This document shows positions 49,977-57,432 of a DNA stretch of 64,000 bases, in pieces. The position numbers and the translations under genes are program-made. A model generated the notes under the pieces. That model made no database searches. It was not told the DNA's origin and saw only the letters and a program-made list of their open reading frames with translations. Source of the DNA: HGM12998 sp900756495 (GTDB lineage Bacteria; Bacillota; Clostridia; Oscillospirales; Oscillospiraceae); assembly GCA_958477305.1 (NCBI GenBank), contig CAUEFI010000017.1:1-64000 (forward strand). Reading direction: 5' to 3'. The number at the start of each line of letters is the position of its first letter. Within the stretch, counting starts at the first letter, position 1.

Positions 49977-50253
49977 TCTCTGTTTGAGCACTTCGATACT
50001 GTGCACAAAATGCCAAGATGACAAAATAAAAAGGCATGAAATCAGCGAACGGCAAAGGAGAAAAAGCAACCGTGAAATGCTCAACGCAACTCTGTATTGG
50101 CTGAACACCGGATTCCATGGCGGGATCTGCCGGAGCGGCCCGGTCCATGGCGGAGTGTCTACAGCCGCCTCCGGGCCTGGGCAAAAGCCCAGGTATGGGA
50201 AGCTGTCCTCACAGCCCTGAGTTCGGTTGCTTTGATGGCCTTCAAACAGGCTC
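49977..50253 (+). mobile_element. IS5-like non-autonomous element, copy 2 (inverted relative to copy 1)
   Basis: Bounded by CTCTGTTTGAG and TTCAAACAGGCTC. It contains a degenerate N-terminus of an IS5-family transposase in two frames (LYWLNTGFHGG; PWRDLPERPGPWRSVYSRLR). Its reverse complement matches copy 1 (38682-39012) along its length, with shared blocks such as CCGCTCCGGCAGATCCCGCC and TGAGCATTTCACGGTTGCTT. It closes the catabolic island on the right. Confidence 0.7.
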
Positions 50254-50425
50254 CGGGTACGGTTTGGAACTTGATGGCGCGCCCGGCGGCGAGGGATTTT
50301 AAGGTGCCGGCAGACGATTTTACTGCGGGAATCCTGAGGGCAAATCTGTAGCGGGGCCTCCCTTTAGCCGCAAACCCCGGCGGGCGGATCCTGCCGGGAA
50401 AGGGCTGCGGTTTGCCCTGGCCTGG
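50254..50425. other. Degenerate repeat sequence next to IS copy 2
   Basis: GGCGGCGAGGGATTTT and GGGAATCCTGAGGG here resemble AGCGGCGAGGGATTTT and GGAATCCTGACGG inside the MITE at 53965-54130, so the segment is probably an old relative of that MITE. No gene is visible before the response regulator stop. Confidence 0.45.
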
Positions 50426-51115
50426 CTAATCAGCCAGCTTAAAGCCGATACCCCAGACCGTCTTGATGTACTCCCGATCGCTGGCCTTTGCCAGCTTTGC
50501 GCGCAGGTTGGAGATGTGGACGTTTACCGTGTTATCGTCCCCCATGTACTCTCCGCCCCACACCCGCTCGTAGAGCTGTTCCCTGGTAAAGACCTTCTTG
50601 GGATGCTCCATCAGCAGCGCCAAAATCTCGAATTCCCGGGCTGTCAGACTCACATCCCGTCCTGCGGCACTCACCGTCACACTGTCCCGGTCCAGAATCA
50701 GATCCCCGTGGACCAGCCGAGGGGCGCTTCCCTCCGTCCCCGAGAACTCCTTATAGCGCCGGAGCTGGGCCTGGACGCGGGCTAAAACCTCGGCGTTATC
50801 GAAGGGCTTGGGAATAAAATCGTCGGCTCCCAGCCGCAGAACGTTTACCCGGTCCTCCAGGCCCGCCTTGGCCGAAGCCACAATGATAGGCATGGTCTTG
50901 CCCTGCCGCACCTTGGCGATGAACTCCTCGCCGGAGAGGCCGGGAAGCATCAAATCCAGCAGAATAAGGTCATAGTCGTACTGAGCTGCCCAGAGCTCGG
51001 CCTCGCTCCCCGAGAATGCCGGACGGCACTGATAGCCCGCTCCCTCCAGAATCCTGCACAACAGCTTGTTGATATCGGGGTCGTCCTCGACCACGAGAAT
51101 GTGATATGTCTCCAT
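50426..51115 (-). CDS. OmpR/PhoB-type response regulator
   Basis: A 229-aa regulator: receiver with ILVVEDDPDINKLL, phospho-acceptor D54 in LILLDLMLPGLSGEEFI and K in DFIPKPFDNAEVL, then a winged helix with LTAREFEILALLMEHPKKVF and NTVNVHISNLRAKL. It starts at the stop of rqcH, an unusual neighbour. No kinase is adjacent, so it may pair with the kinase at 28818-29726, which lacks a regulator (inference). Confidence 0.93.
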   Translation of the reverse strand: METYHILVVEDDPDINKLLCRILEGAGYQCRPAFSGSEAELWAAQYDYDLILLDLMLPGLSGEEFIAKVRQGKTMPIIVASAKAGLEDRVNVLRLGADDFIPKPFDNAEVLARVQAQLRRYKEFSGTEGSAPRLVHGDLILDRDSVTVSAAGRDVSLTAREFEILALLMEHPKKVFTREQLYERVWGGEYMGDDNTVNVHISNLRAKLAKASDREYIKTVWGIGFKLAD

Positions 51116-52738
51116 CTATTTCACCCTCAATTTCTTAACCAGCTCCCCGTCAGGATCCACATAGGCCGTCTGGTAGGTGGTGTACACCACCATGCCCGGC
51201 CTGGCCCCGGCGGGCTTCTTCACATACTTAACCGGCGTATAGTCCACGGGCACACGCCTGCCCTCCCGTCCCTGAGAGAAATAGGCCGCCAGCACCGCCG
51301 CCTCGGTGAGAGACTGCGCATCAGCCTCTCCCCCCTCCAGCCAGAGGATGACGTGGGAGCCGTGGATCTTCTGGGTATGGAGCCAGATGTCGCTCTTAAA
51401 TGCCTGCTTGGTGGTAAGCTGATCGTTCTGGCTGTTGTTCTTGCCCACCGAGATCCGCAGGCCCGCCGTGGATCGGAACTCCATGGGCCTGCCCGCCACT
51501 CTTTTTTCCCGCCCCTTGCTCTTGGAGGGACGGCGGAGATAGCCTGTCTCTGTCAGCTCCTGGCGGATCTCCTGTAAGTCCCGCTCCCCCTCGGCCAGCG
51601 TGATATTCTCCAGGACGCTGTTCAGGTACTCCAGCTCCCGTCCGCCCTTTTCGATCTGGACGGTCAGCGCCTGCTCGGCGGTCTTTGCCTTGTTGTACTC
51701 CTTATAATATTTCGCAGCATTCTGCTGGGGCGTGAGGAGGGGATCCAGCTTGATCTCCACCTCGCCGCCGTCCGGATCATAGTAATTGACGGCCCTGAGG
51801 CGGCTCATCCCCCGCTCCATGGCGTAGAGGTTGGAGGTAATGATATCCCCCCACTGGCGCAGCTGCTCCCGATCCAGGGCCTTAGCGCGTTCTCGGCGCT
51901 GGTTTTCCAGCTTGCGGGCGGTGCGGTCCCGGGCGCTGGTCACCGATTTGATGAGATCCTGCCCCTTCTGCCTGGCCTGCTCCTGGCGCTCACGGGTCTC
52001 ATAAAAGTCGTCCAAGAGCCGTCCAAAAGTCTCGTACTTACGCAGCTCGGTATCAGGGCCGTACTGGAGAATGGGCAGGAAGGAGAAATCAACCGGCCGC
52101 CCATCCCTCAGAAGCATATAGGGGGTATACTCCCCCGCCCTGACCCGCTCGTACAGGTCTCGGATAGGTTCCTCCAGCTCCCCTGTCTCTCCCCGGAATC
52201 GCAGCTCCCGCTCCAACAGGGGGGGCACACCGAACCGAGGCTCGGGCAGGCGGTAAAAGAGGCCGGGGAGGACCTGCCGTTTCCCGGAGGAGAGGTCCCC
52301 CTCCTGGCGGCGAACGCAGTCTACCACCCGTCCCTCCCCATCCAGCAGGATCAGGTTGGCGCTTCGGCCCATACACTCCAAAACCAGCCGCCGCTCCACT
52401 CGATCGCCCAGCTCGTCCAGGGCTTCCAGCCGGAAGAGGACGATACGCTCCAGCTCCGGCTGTGCGATCTCCAAAATACGTGCTCCCGTCAGATGCTTTC
52501 TCAGGAGCATACAGAACATGGGGGGCGTTCCGGGATTCTCTCTGCTTAGCCGGGTCAGCTGCACACGCGGGTGGTTGGGACTGGCTGAGAAGAGAAGGCG
52601 TACATTCCCCTCATTTCCCCGCACCGCCATAACCACCTCGTCCCGCGCGGGCTGGTAGATCTTATCAATCCTGCCGCCCAGTACGGAACGCTTTACCTCG
52701 TCCAGCACGGCTGCAAGGCATACCGCATCCAAAGCCAT
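51116..52738 (-). CDS. rqcH: RqcH (NFACT family ribosome quality control protein)
   Basis: A 540-aa protein of usual size. NFACT-N: MALDAVCLAAVLDEVKRSVL, SASPNHPRVQLT and PPMFCMLLRKHLTGARI. A long coiled coil spans ~250-390. NFACT-R contains GLRISVGKNNSQNDQLTTKQ, DIWLHTQKIHGSHVIL and VDYTPVKYVKKPAGARPGMV. RqcH binds stalled 50S subunits and recruits tRNA-Ala for C-terminal alanine tailing. Confidence 0.95.
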   Translation of the reverse strand: MALDAVCLAAVLDEVKRSVLGGRIDKIYQPARDEVVMAVRGNEGNVRLLFSASPNHPRVQLTRLSRENPGTPPMFCMLLRKHLTGARILEIAQPELERIVLFRLEALDELGDRVERRLVLECMGRSANLILLDGEGRVVDCVRRQEGDLSSGKRQVLPGLFYRLPEPRFGVPPLLERELRFRGETGELEEPIRDLYERVRAGEYTPYMLLRDGRPVDFSFLPILQYGPDTELRKYETFGRLLDDFYETRERQEQARQKGQDLIKSVTSARDRTARKLENQRRERAKALDREQLRQWGDIITSNLYAMERGMSRLRAVNYYDPDGGEVEIKLDPLLTPQQNAAKYYKEYNKAKTAEQALTVQIEKGGRELEYLNSVLENITLAEGERDLQEIRQELTETGYLRRPSKSKGREKRVAGRPMEFRSTAGLRISVGKNNSQNDQLTTKQAFKSDIWLHTQKIHGSHVILWLEGGEADAQSLTEAAVLAAYFSQGREGRRVPVDYTPVKYVKKPAGARPGMVVYTTYQTAYVDPDGELVKKLRVK

Positions 52739-52741
52739 ACG

Positions 52742-53143
52742 CTATTCCTCCATAATCAGGTGAAAGAGCTCGTTGAGACGCTCTGTCCGCCCCTGCAGAT
52801 AGAGCCAGCCGAAGAGTGCCTCCAGTCCGGTAGCGGACTGGTATTCCGCCCGGCTGGCATTGCGGGGCACACTGTGGGGGCTGGTGTTTCTGCCCCGGCG
52901 GTACACATCCCCTTCCTCCTGCGTCAGCACCGGAAGGATGCGCTCCGCCGCAGCCGCCTGGGCGGGGGCGGCCACATATTTCACCGTTGCCCTGTGAAGC
53001 CCCTTGGAAGTGGCCTTGCCGTGAAGGCAGAGCCAGGAGCGCACCATCAGCTCGAAAACGCCGTCTCCCAGATGCGCCAGCCCCAGGCTGCTGATGGCTT
53101 TGACGTCATCGTCCGCCGCATGTAGATGAAAATAATCGGTCAT
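52742..53143 (-). CDS. mrnC: Mini-ribonuclease III
   Basis: A 133-aa protein with the RNase III-like core but no dsRNA-binding domain: LAHLGDGVFELMVRSWLCLH (catalytic Asp in GD) and YQSATGLEALFGWLYLQGRT (second acidic site). It processes the ends of 23S rRNA precursor in Firmicutes. It lies three bases upstream of rqcH on the minus strand. Confidence 0.95.
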   Translation of the reverse strand: MTDYFHLHAADDDVKAISSLGLAHLGDGVFELMVRSWLCLHGKATSKGLHRATVKYVAAPAQAAAAERILPVLTQEEGDVYRRGRNTSPHSVPRNASRAEYQSATGLEALFGWLYLQGRTERLNELFHLIMEE

Positions 53144-53228
53144 CGGTATGTTACCCCGCCTGTTTGAAATAATATTTATATAGTATACCGCAAATGTTCT
53201 GTCAACTCAACTGCGAAAGGATGATTTC

Positions 53229-53855
53229 ATGGAACAGCTTCGCTACCCCTTCCAGCTCCCTCCCCTGCCCTATCCCTACGAGGCCCTGGAGCCCATTATC
53301 AGCGCAGAAACCCTCCACTATCACCATGACAAGCATCTTCAGACCTATGTGGACAATCTGAACACCGCCCTGTCCGACTGCCCCGAGTGCCACGGAAGAT
53401 CGCTGGAGGAGCTCCTCAAAAACCTGGACCGCCTCCCGGAGCCCAAGCGGACGGCAGTACGCAACAACGGCGGCGGCGTATACAACCACCTGCTCTACTT
53501 CAACTGTATGTCCCCCGGAGGTGGAAAGCGGCCCGGCGGCTCCCTGGCTGCGGCTATCGGGGACGCCTTCGGCTCCTTCGACAGCTGGAAGCAGCTCATG
53601 AAGTCGGCGGCTATAGGTCAGTTCGGCTCGGGCTACGCCTGGCTGGCCGCCGGGCCGGACGGAGCCCTCTCCGTGGTCAAAACCGCCAATCAGGACTGTC
53701 CGCTCTCTCAGGGGCTGTATCCCCTGCTCTGTGTGGACGTCTGGGAGCACGCCTACTATCTCGACTACCGGAACCGCCGGGCCGAGTATGCAGACCGCTG
53801 GTTCGACCTTATCCACTGGTCCTACGTGGAAGCGCGATATCAGAAGGCCGTCTGA
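53229..53855 (+). CDS. sodA: Superoxide dismutase, Mn/Fe type
   Basis: A 208-aa enzyme: HYHHDKHLQTYVDNLN, NGGGVYNHLLYF, QFGSGYAWL, and the metal motif DVWEHAYYLDYRNRR. Gly in the NNGGG segment and Gln in TANQDCPL match the Mn-type placement of the active-site Gln. Divergent from the Mini-III gene. Presence of SOD fits an anaerobe exposed to some oxygen. Confidence 0.93.
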   Translation: MEQLRYPFQLPPLPYPYEALEPIISAETLHYHHDKHLQTYVDNLNTALSDCPECHGRSLEELLKNLDRLPEPKRTAVRNNGGGVYNHLLYFNCMSPGGGKRPGGSLAAAIGDAFGSFDSWKQLMKSAAIGQFGSGYAWLAAGPDGALSVVKTANQDCPLSQGLYPLLCVDVWEHAYYLDYRNRRAEYADRWFDLIHWSYVEARYQKAV

Positions 53856-53861
53856 ATCAGA

Positions 53862-53905
53862 CAGGAAGTGCGGCGCGCCCCACGGGGCGCGCCGCACTTC
53901 CTGTG
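53862..53905 (+). terminator. Terminator after superoxide dismutase
   Basis: ACAGGAAGTGCGGCGCGCCC and GGGCGCGCCGCACTTCCTGT form a 20-bp perfect stem with a four-base loop. Confidence 0.8.
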
Positions 53906-53964
53906 TTCATATCCGCGCATGGAACCCCGCCCGGACGCGGCGGATACGCTCACTGGGCAGTGTC

Positions 53965-54130
53965 TAGGGCTTGTTTGAACATTGGCGATGTACCCAGCGG
54001 CGAGGGATTTTGGTCCGCTGGCAAGCAATTTTTTCGCCGGAATCCTGACGGATTTCAAGGAAAAATTGCGCCCTCCAGCGGTCAAAAGGCCTGCCGGTTG
54101 GGCTTGTTGACATGTTTCAAACAAGCCCTA
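53965..54130. mobile_element. MITE with TAGGGCTTGTTTGAA terminal repeats
   Basis: A 166-bp element with TAGGGCTTGTTTGAA at the left and TTCAAACAAGCCCTA at the right, 15 bp perfect. No coding capacity. The TGTTTGAA core of the ends is shared with the IS5-like elements at 38682 and 49977. The right end contains the stop codon of the ECF transporter gene on the minus strand. Confidence 0.8.
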
Positions 54131-54652
54131 ACCCGCCCTTCCCCGGTACAGGCGGATAAGCAGCCTGCGCAAGGGCTTCACCAGCACCAGTGCCAAAATA
54201 AAGTTTCCCGCGCAGTGGGCGACATCAAAGGGAATGCCGGAAACCCACCAGCTCAGCGCAAAGGCCCAGCCGCCGGCAAAGAAGTACACGACAGCGCACA
54301 AGGCCCCAAAGCACAGTCCGAACGCTCCGGACAACACCGCCCAGCCCACTGCCGACTCCATCCGCCGCAGAAGCATCGTCAGAAGGAGCAGCACCGTCCA
54401 AATATACAGATAGCTGATGGACCAATAGCTCAGGCCCCAGACCAGGCACTCCAGGGCGGCGTAAATGTAGACAGGGCACAGGGCCTTCCATCCCAGTACC
54501 AACGTATATACGATGACCAGCAGAGACACAGGCTCAATATTGGGCAGAGGCGCAAGGGCCATTTTGGCTACAAACAGCAATGCTCCCAGCAGGCCCAGGA
54601 GAATCACCTCCCGGGTACTCCATCTTCCCTTTCTCGCCTCAGAATGTGTCAT
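54128..54652 (-). CDS. ECF transporter S component (vitamin uptake)
   Basis: A 174-aa membrane protein with about six helices (VILLGLLGALLFVAKMALAP, LGWKALCPVYIYAALECLVW, LYIWTVLLLLTMLLRR). The early region RxxxLxGLLGALLFVxKxALAPLPN resembles S components of energy-coupling factor importers. It overlaps the DUF4430 gene by 14 bases. No A or T components are present. Its TAG stop is the first three bases of the MITE end. Confidence 0.75.
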   Translation of the reverse strand: MTHSEARKGRWSTREVILLGLLGALLFVAKMALAPLPNIEPVSLLVIVYTLVLGWKALCPVYIYAALECLVWGLSYWSISYLYIWTVLLLLTMLLRRMESAVGWAVLSGAFGLCFGALCAVVYFFAGGWAFALSWWVSGIPFDVAHCAGNFILALVLVKPLRRLLIRLYRGRAG

Positions 54653-55079
54653 ATCCCACTGTAAAGGTCAGCTCGTAGCGCTCCCCGTCAGAGATGGGCG
54701 TCTGGTCTGCGCCGGTGTTCACCGTCTCGCCGCCTTTAGTGATGCACCACCATTCCTGCTCTCCCTCATCGGCAGTCTCTCCATCAGCAGTGAGGATATA
54801 GAGACCATATGCGCTCTGGTTATCCTCCACCACGCCGCCCTCCACCAGGGCGGGCCCCAGATACTCCTGGGTCGTGTTCAGATCGAAATCCTTCACAGTG
54901 CCGTCCCCGTGAATGACCTGAACCCAGATCAGCTTCTGGCCCTCCACGGCGTCTGGGCTGCGCTGCCTCCAGACGGCCTGGAAAATCAGAACCACCACCA
55001 CCAGTGCTACCAATGCAGCGAGCGTCCAGCGCTTTCCGTTCTGGGGACGCTTGTCCTGTTCCTGGCTCTCGTTCATCAT
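54639..55079 (-). CDS. DUF4430 domain membrane-anchored protein
   Basis: A 146-aa protein: short cytoplasmic N-terminus, helix ~19-36 (TLAALVALVVVVLIFQAVWR), then a DUF4430 domain (WVQVIHGDGTVKDFDLNTTQ; EWWCITKGGETVNTGADQTP). DUF4430 is related to the C-terminal domain of transcobalamin and is often beside ECF S components, so the pair may capture and import a corrinoid or similar vitamin (inference). Confidence 0.83.
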   Translation of the reverse strand: MMNESQEQDKRPQNGKRWTLAALVALVVVVLIFQAVWRQRSPDAVEGQKLIWVQVIHGDGTVKDFDLNTTQEYLGPALVEGGVVEDNQSAYGLYILTADGETADEGEQEWWCITKGGETVNTGADQTPISDGERYELTFTVGYDTF

Positions 55080-55278
55080 CCGTCCTCCTTGTCTGTTCTC
55101 CCGGAAATTTTACCACAGGCGCTCCCGGATTTCAAGATGAACCGGGGCCCGGGCCAATGGCCCGGGCCCCGCAGCATGCCAAAATATACAGACGGCCGCT
55201 TTGGAGCCAAAGCGGCCGTTTCCGGTCTCCCGCGCCGGAATCAGCCGCAGGCCCTCAGCGCTTCAGTCAAGCTCCCTC

Positions 55279-55533
55279 TCACTGAGGTTTCTGATTGCTG
55301 AATCTCTGATAGGCTGTGTCCACCTTGCTGGCCGGCGCCTGTTCCACCTGATACCAGCCCTTGGACTGGGCCATCTTGAACAGGTCGGTCTGTGTCTTGT
55401 GCCCTTGGTTAAAGATCTTCAAAAATTCGTCCCGAAGCTGAACATTGACGCACTCAGAGGCGAAGGTGTCATAGTTGGAACTCATCTTTTTTTCCGACAA
55501 AATGAGATCTGTGATTCTCTCCTGGTCGTTCAT
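55279..55533 (-). CDS. CotF-like spore coat protein
   Basis: An 84-aa protein from ATG 55533 (MNDQERITDLILSEKKMSSN) after AAGGAG. The segments YDTFASECVNVQLRDEFLKI and AQSKGWYQVEQAPASKVDTA are typical of the CotF/ferritin-like coat proteins of Clostridia. Assembled on the forespore, probably under late sporulation sigma control. Confidence 0.88.
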   Translation of the reverse strand: MNDQERITDLILSEKKMSSNYDTFASECVNVQLRDEFLKIFNQGHKTQTDLFKMAQSKGWYQVEQAPASKVDTAYQRFSNQKPQ

Positions 55534-55551
55534 GGGGCGCACTCTCCTTTT

Positions 55552-55737
55552 TTACTTCAGATAGTTCAGCAGACAGTCATAATTCTGCTTATGCTGCTGG
55601 GCATACTGCTGAAAGCTGGTTTTCAGCTCAGGTTCCGTACACTCCTGAACAGCGGCCTGATATTTGCAGCACAAAACCTTTTCAAAGTCCAGCTGATCGG
55701 ACAGGGCGGCCAGCTCCTTGGATGTGAGATTTGCCAT
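55552..55737 (-). CDS. Small spore coat-associated protein
   Basis: A 61-aa helical protein (MANLTSKELAALSDQLDFEK then VLCCKYQAAVQECTEPELKT) with Cys and Gln-rich helices, immediately upstream of the CotF-like gene. Such short proteins form operons with CotF-type coat proteins in clostridia. Confidence 0.8.
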   Translation of the reverse strand: MANLTSKELAALSDQLDFEKVLCCKYQAAVQECTEPELKTSFQQYAQQHKQNYDCLLNYLK

Positions 55738-55752
55738 GGCGCATTCCTCCTT

Positions 55753-56400
55753 TTAATGGTTTACGCCGCTAGTATTTCCCTTATGGCCATCCCTATGCAT
55801 GATCGGACAGCCGCGCCCGCTGAATGAAAAAACCGCCCATATTCTGCCGTCCATCTCCTCCGGCACAGCAAAACAGAACAGCGGCGCAAGCGGAAACGGG
55901 GCGTCTTCCCTCCAGAGAAAGGCCAACTGAAAACCCTCGTCGGTCCGGCGGATGAGCCCCCCATGCAGCGCCTGGGCGCAGCGCCGGAGAAATACGTCCC
56001 CCATCAGCCGCTCCGGGCACTCCTCTCTCCGCCAGCCGGCGGTCTGAACCGCCCCGCTCTTTTGGAACGAAAAGGCCAATTCGGCGCAGCCCCCGGACGG
56101 AGGCCAAAATCCCCTCCGCTCCAGCTCGCCCCGTGAGACCGTGCGCCGCAGGGCCAGTGCTCCGTCCTCAGGCACAAGGGTTCCAAGCAGAAAGCGCCCG
56201 CCCCTTCCAAGCAGATAGGCCTTGTAAAGCCCCCGGCCGTCATTGGGAATCCGGACCCATGTCCGCACCCGGTTTTCCTCCTCCGTCAGGACCAGCTCTC
56301 CGCGCCCCTCCGCCAGCGCAAACCGCTCTTCCACCTGATCTGCCCCCCTTCTCACACATTCCCCTTTCATTCTATGCAGAAGTTCGGGTGTCAGCCCCAT
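55753..56400 (-). CDS. Conserved hypothetical protein, 215 aa
   Basis: Starts MGLTPELLHRMKGECVRRGA. It has a basic N-terminus, a middle LLGRGGRFLLGTLVPEDGAL and a C-terminal half of hydrophobic strands (FPLAPLFCFAVPEEMDGRIW). No signal peptide and no known domain recognised. It is the first gene of the run that includes the two spore coat genes, so it might be sporulation related. Confidence 0.55.
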   Translation of the reverse strand: MGLTPELLHRMKGECVRRGADQVEERFALAEGRGELVLTEEENRVRTWVRIPNDGRGLYKAYLLGRGGRFLLGTLVPEDGALALRRTVSRGELERRGFWPPSGGCAELAFSFQKSGAVQTAGWRREECPERLMGDVFLRRCAQALHGGLIRRTDEGFQLAFLWREDAPFPLAPLFCFAVPEEMDGRIWAVFSFSGRGCPIMHRDGHKGNTSGVNH

Positions 56401-56519
56401 TTATGAAAAAAAGATAACAATATAAAAATAAAAATTGATGTTGCCTATTGCGCGATGCGGTCGAATTCTGTATAATGAATTTAAGTTTCTACTCTGTGAA
56501 AGTACCAGGAGGGATTGGT

Positions 56520-57191
56520 ATGGCTGAGTGCGTCGGCGGGTCGGCCCGCCTGGAGGACTGGAAGTCTCTTATTTCCCGTCTTCCGGGCGTGCTTGGTGTA
56601 GAATTTACGCTGACCGACGGCGTCGTGCGGGAAGTCCATGTCCTCTCCGATCAGTCCCGCGGGCCCAAGCAGATTGTGCGGGATGTGCAGTCCGCCATGC
56701 TGGCCAAGTTTCAGGTGGAGCTGGATCACCGCATTATCAGCGTGGCCCAGATTCCCGGCTCCCTCCGTGAGACCCGCCGCCGCGTGGTCTGTGAACGTCT
56801 GGAGCTCTCTTCCGGAAGAGAAGGATCGGCTGCGGCCGTCTATCTCACACTGGACGATCGCTCCTACCGTGGAGAGTCCAAATGCGACCTGACGCTGGGT
56901 AGCCGTCACCGTGCTATCGCCCAGGCCACCGTGACTGCCATCAACCAGCTTCTCTCTTCTGGCTGCCGCTTCTCTCTGGAGGAGGTGCGGCACACGCCCA
57001 TGGGAGAGCACCAGGCTGTACTGGTAGGGCTGGTTCTGAAATCCGGCGGCCAGAGCGAGAGCCTGCTGGGCGCCTGTTACCAGGGGGAAGACCCTAATTT
57101 TTCTGTGGCCCTGGCCACCCTGGACGCTGTGAACCGGCGGCTCTCCACCCTTCCCTCCACCGATGAAAAAGAGGAATCCCACCCCGCCTGA
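56520..57191 (+). CDS. Conserved hypothetical protein with PKQIVRDVQSA motif
   Basis: A 223-aa protein from ATG 56520 after AGGAGGGATT. The N-terminal part LPGVLGVEFTLTDGVVREVH then SRGPKQIVRDVQSAMLAKFQ and DHRIISVAQI is a conserved block seen in uncharacterised bacterial proteins. The second half (SKCDLTLGSRHRAIAQATVT) adds a repeated alpha/beta unit. Likely cytoplasmic; function unknown. Confidence 0.6.
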   Translation: MAECVGGSARLEDWKSLISRLPGVLGVEFTLTDGVVREVHVLSDQSRGPKQIVRDVQSAMLAKFQVELDHRIISVAQIPGSLRETRRRVVCERLELSSGREGSAAAVYLTLDDRSYRGESKCDLTLGSRHRAIAQATVTAINQLLSSGCRFSLEEVRHTPMGEHQAVLVGLVLKSGGQSESLLGACYQGEDPNFSVALATLDAVNRRLSTLPSTDEKEESHPA

Positions 57192-57271
57192 CGGGCGTTT
57201 TTAGCGATGAGCGAAGCGAATATGGCCTGTCTCTAGCGAATGGCAGAGTACTGTCAAGGAGGCTGTATTCG

Positions 57272-57355
57272 ATGAATAAGGCGAAGCTTATGGCTGCTGT
57301 TACATCCCTGGTTTCCCTGCTCCTGGCCGGCGGTGCTTACTTCGGCATTCGCTGA
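57272..57355 (+). CDS. 27-aa hydrophobic peptide
   Basis: MNKAKLMAAVTSLVSLLLAG then GAYFGIR, with AAGGAGG ten bases before the ATG. One membrane helix with basic ends. It sits between the hypothetical gene and a strong terminator. It is probably expressed; function unknown. Confidence 0.5.
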   Translation: MNKAKLMAAVTSLVSLLLAGGAYFGIR

Positions 57356-57365
57356 ACCACCCCCA

Positions 57366-57405
57366 GGACACGGACAGCCGATTTTAAATCGGCTGTCCGT
57401 GTCCC
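57366..57405. terminator. Terminator upstream of the HD-GYP gene
   Basis: GGACACGGACAGCCGATTT and AAATCGGCTGTCCGTGTCC form a 19-bp stem around a T-A core, followed by CATTTCCTT. Confidence 0.75.
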
Positions 57406-57432
57406 ATTTCCTTCCCTTTTATGGAGGCATTT

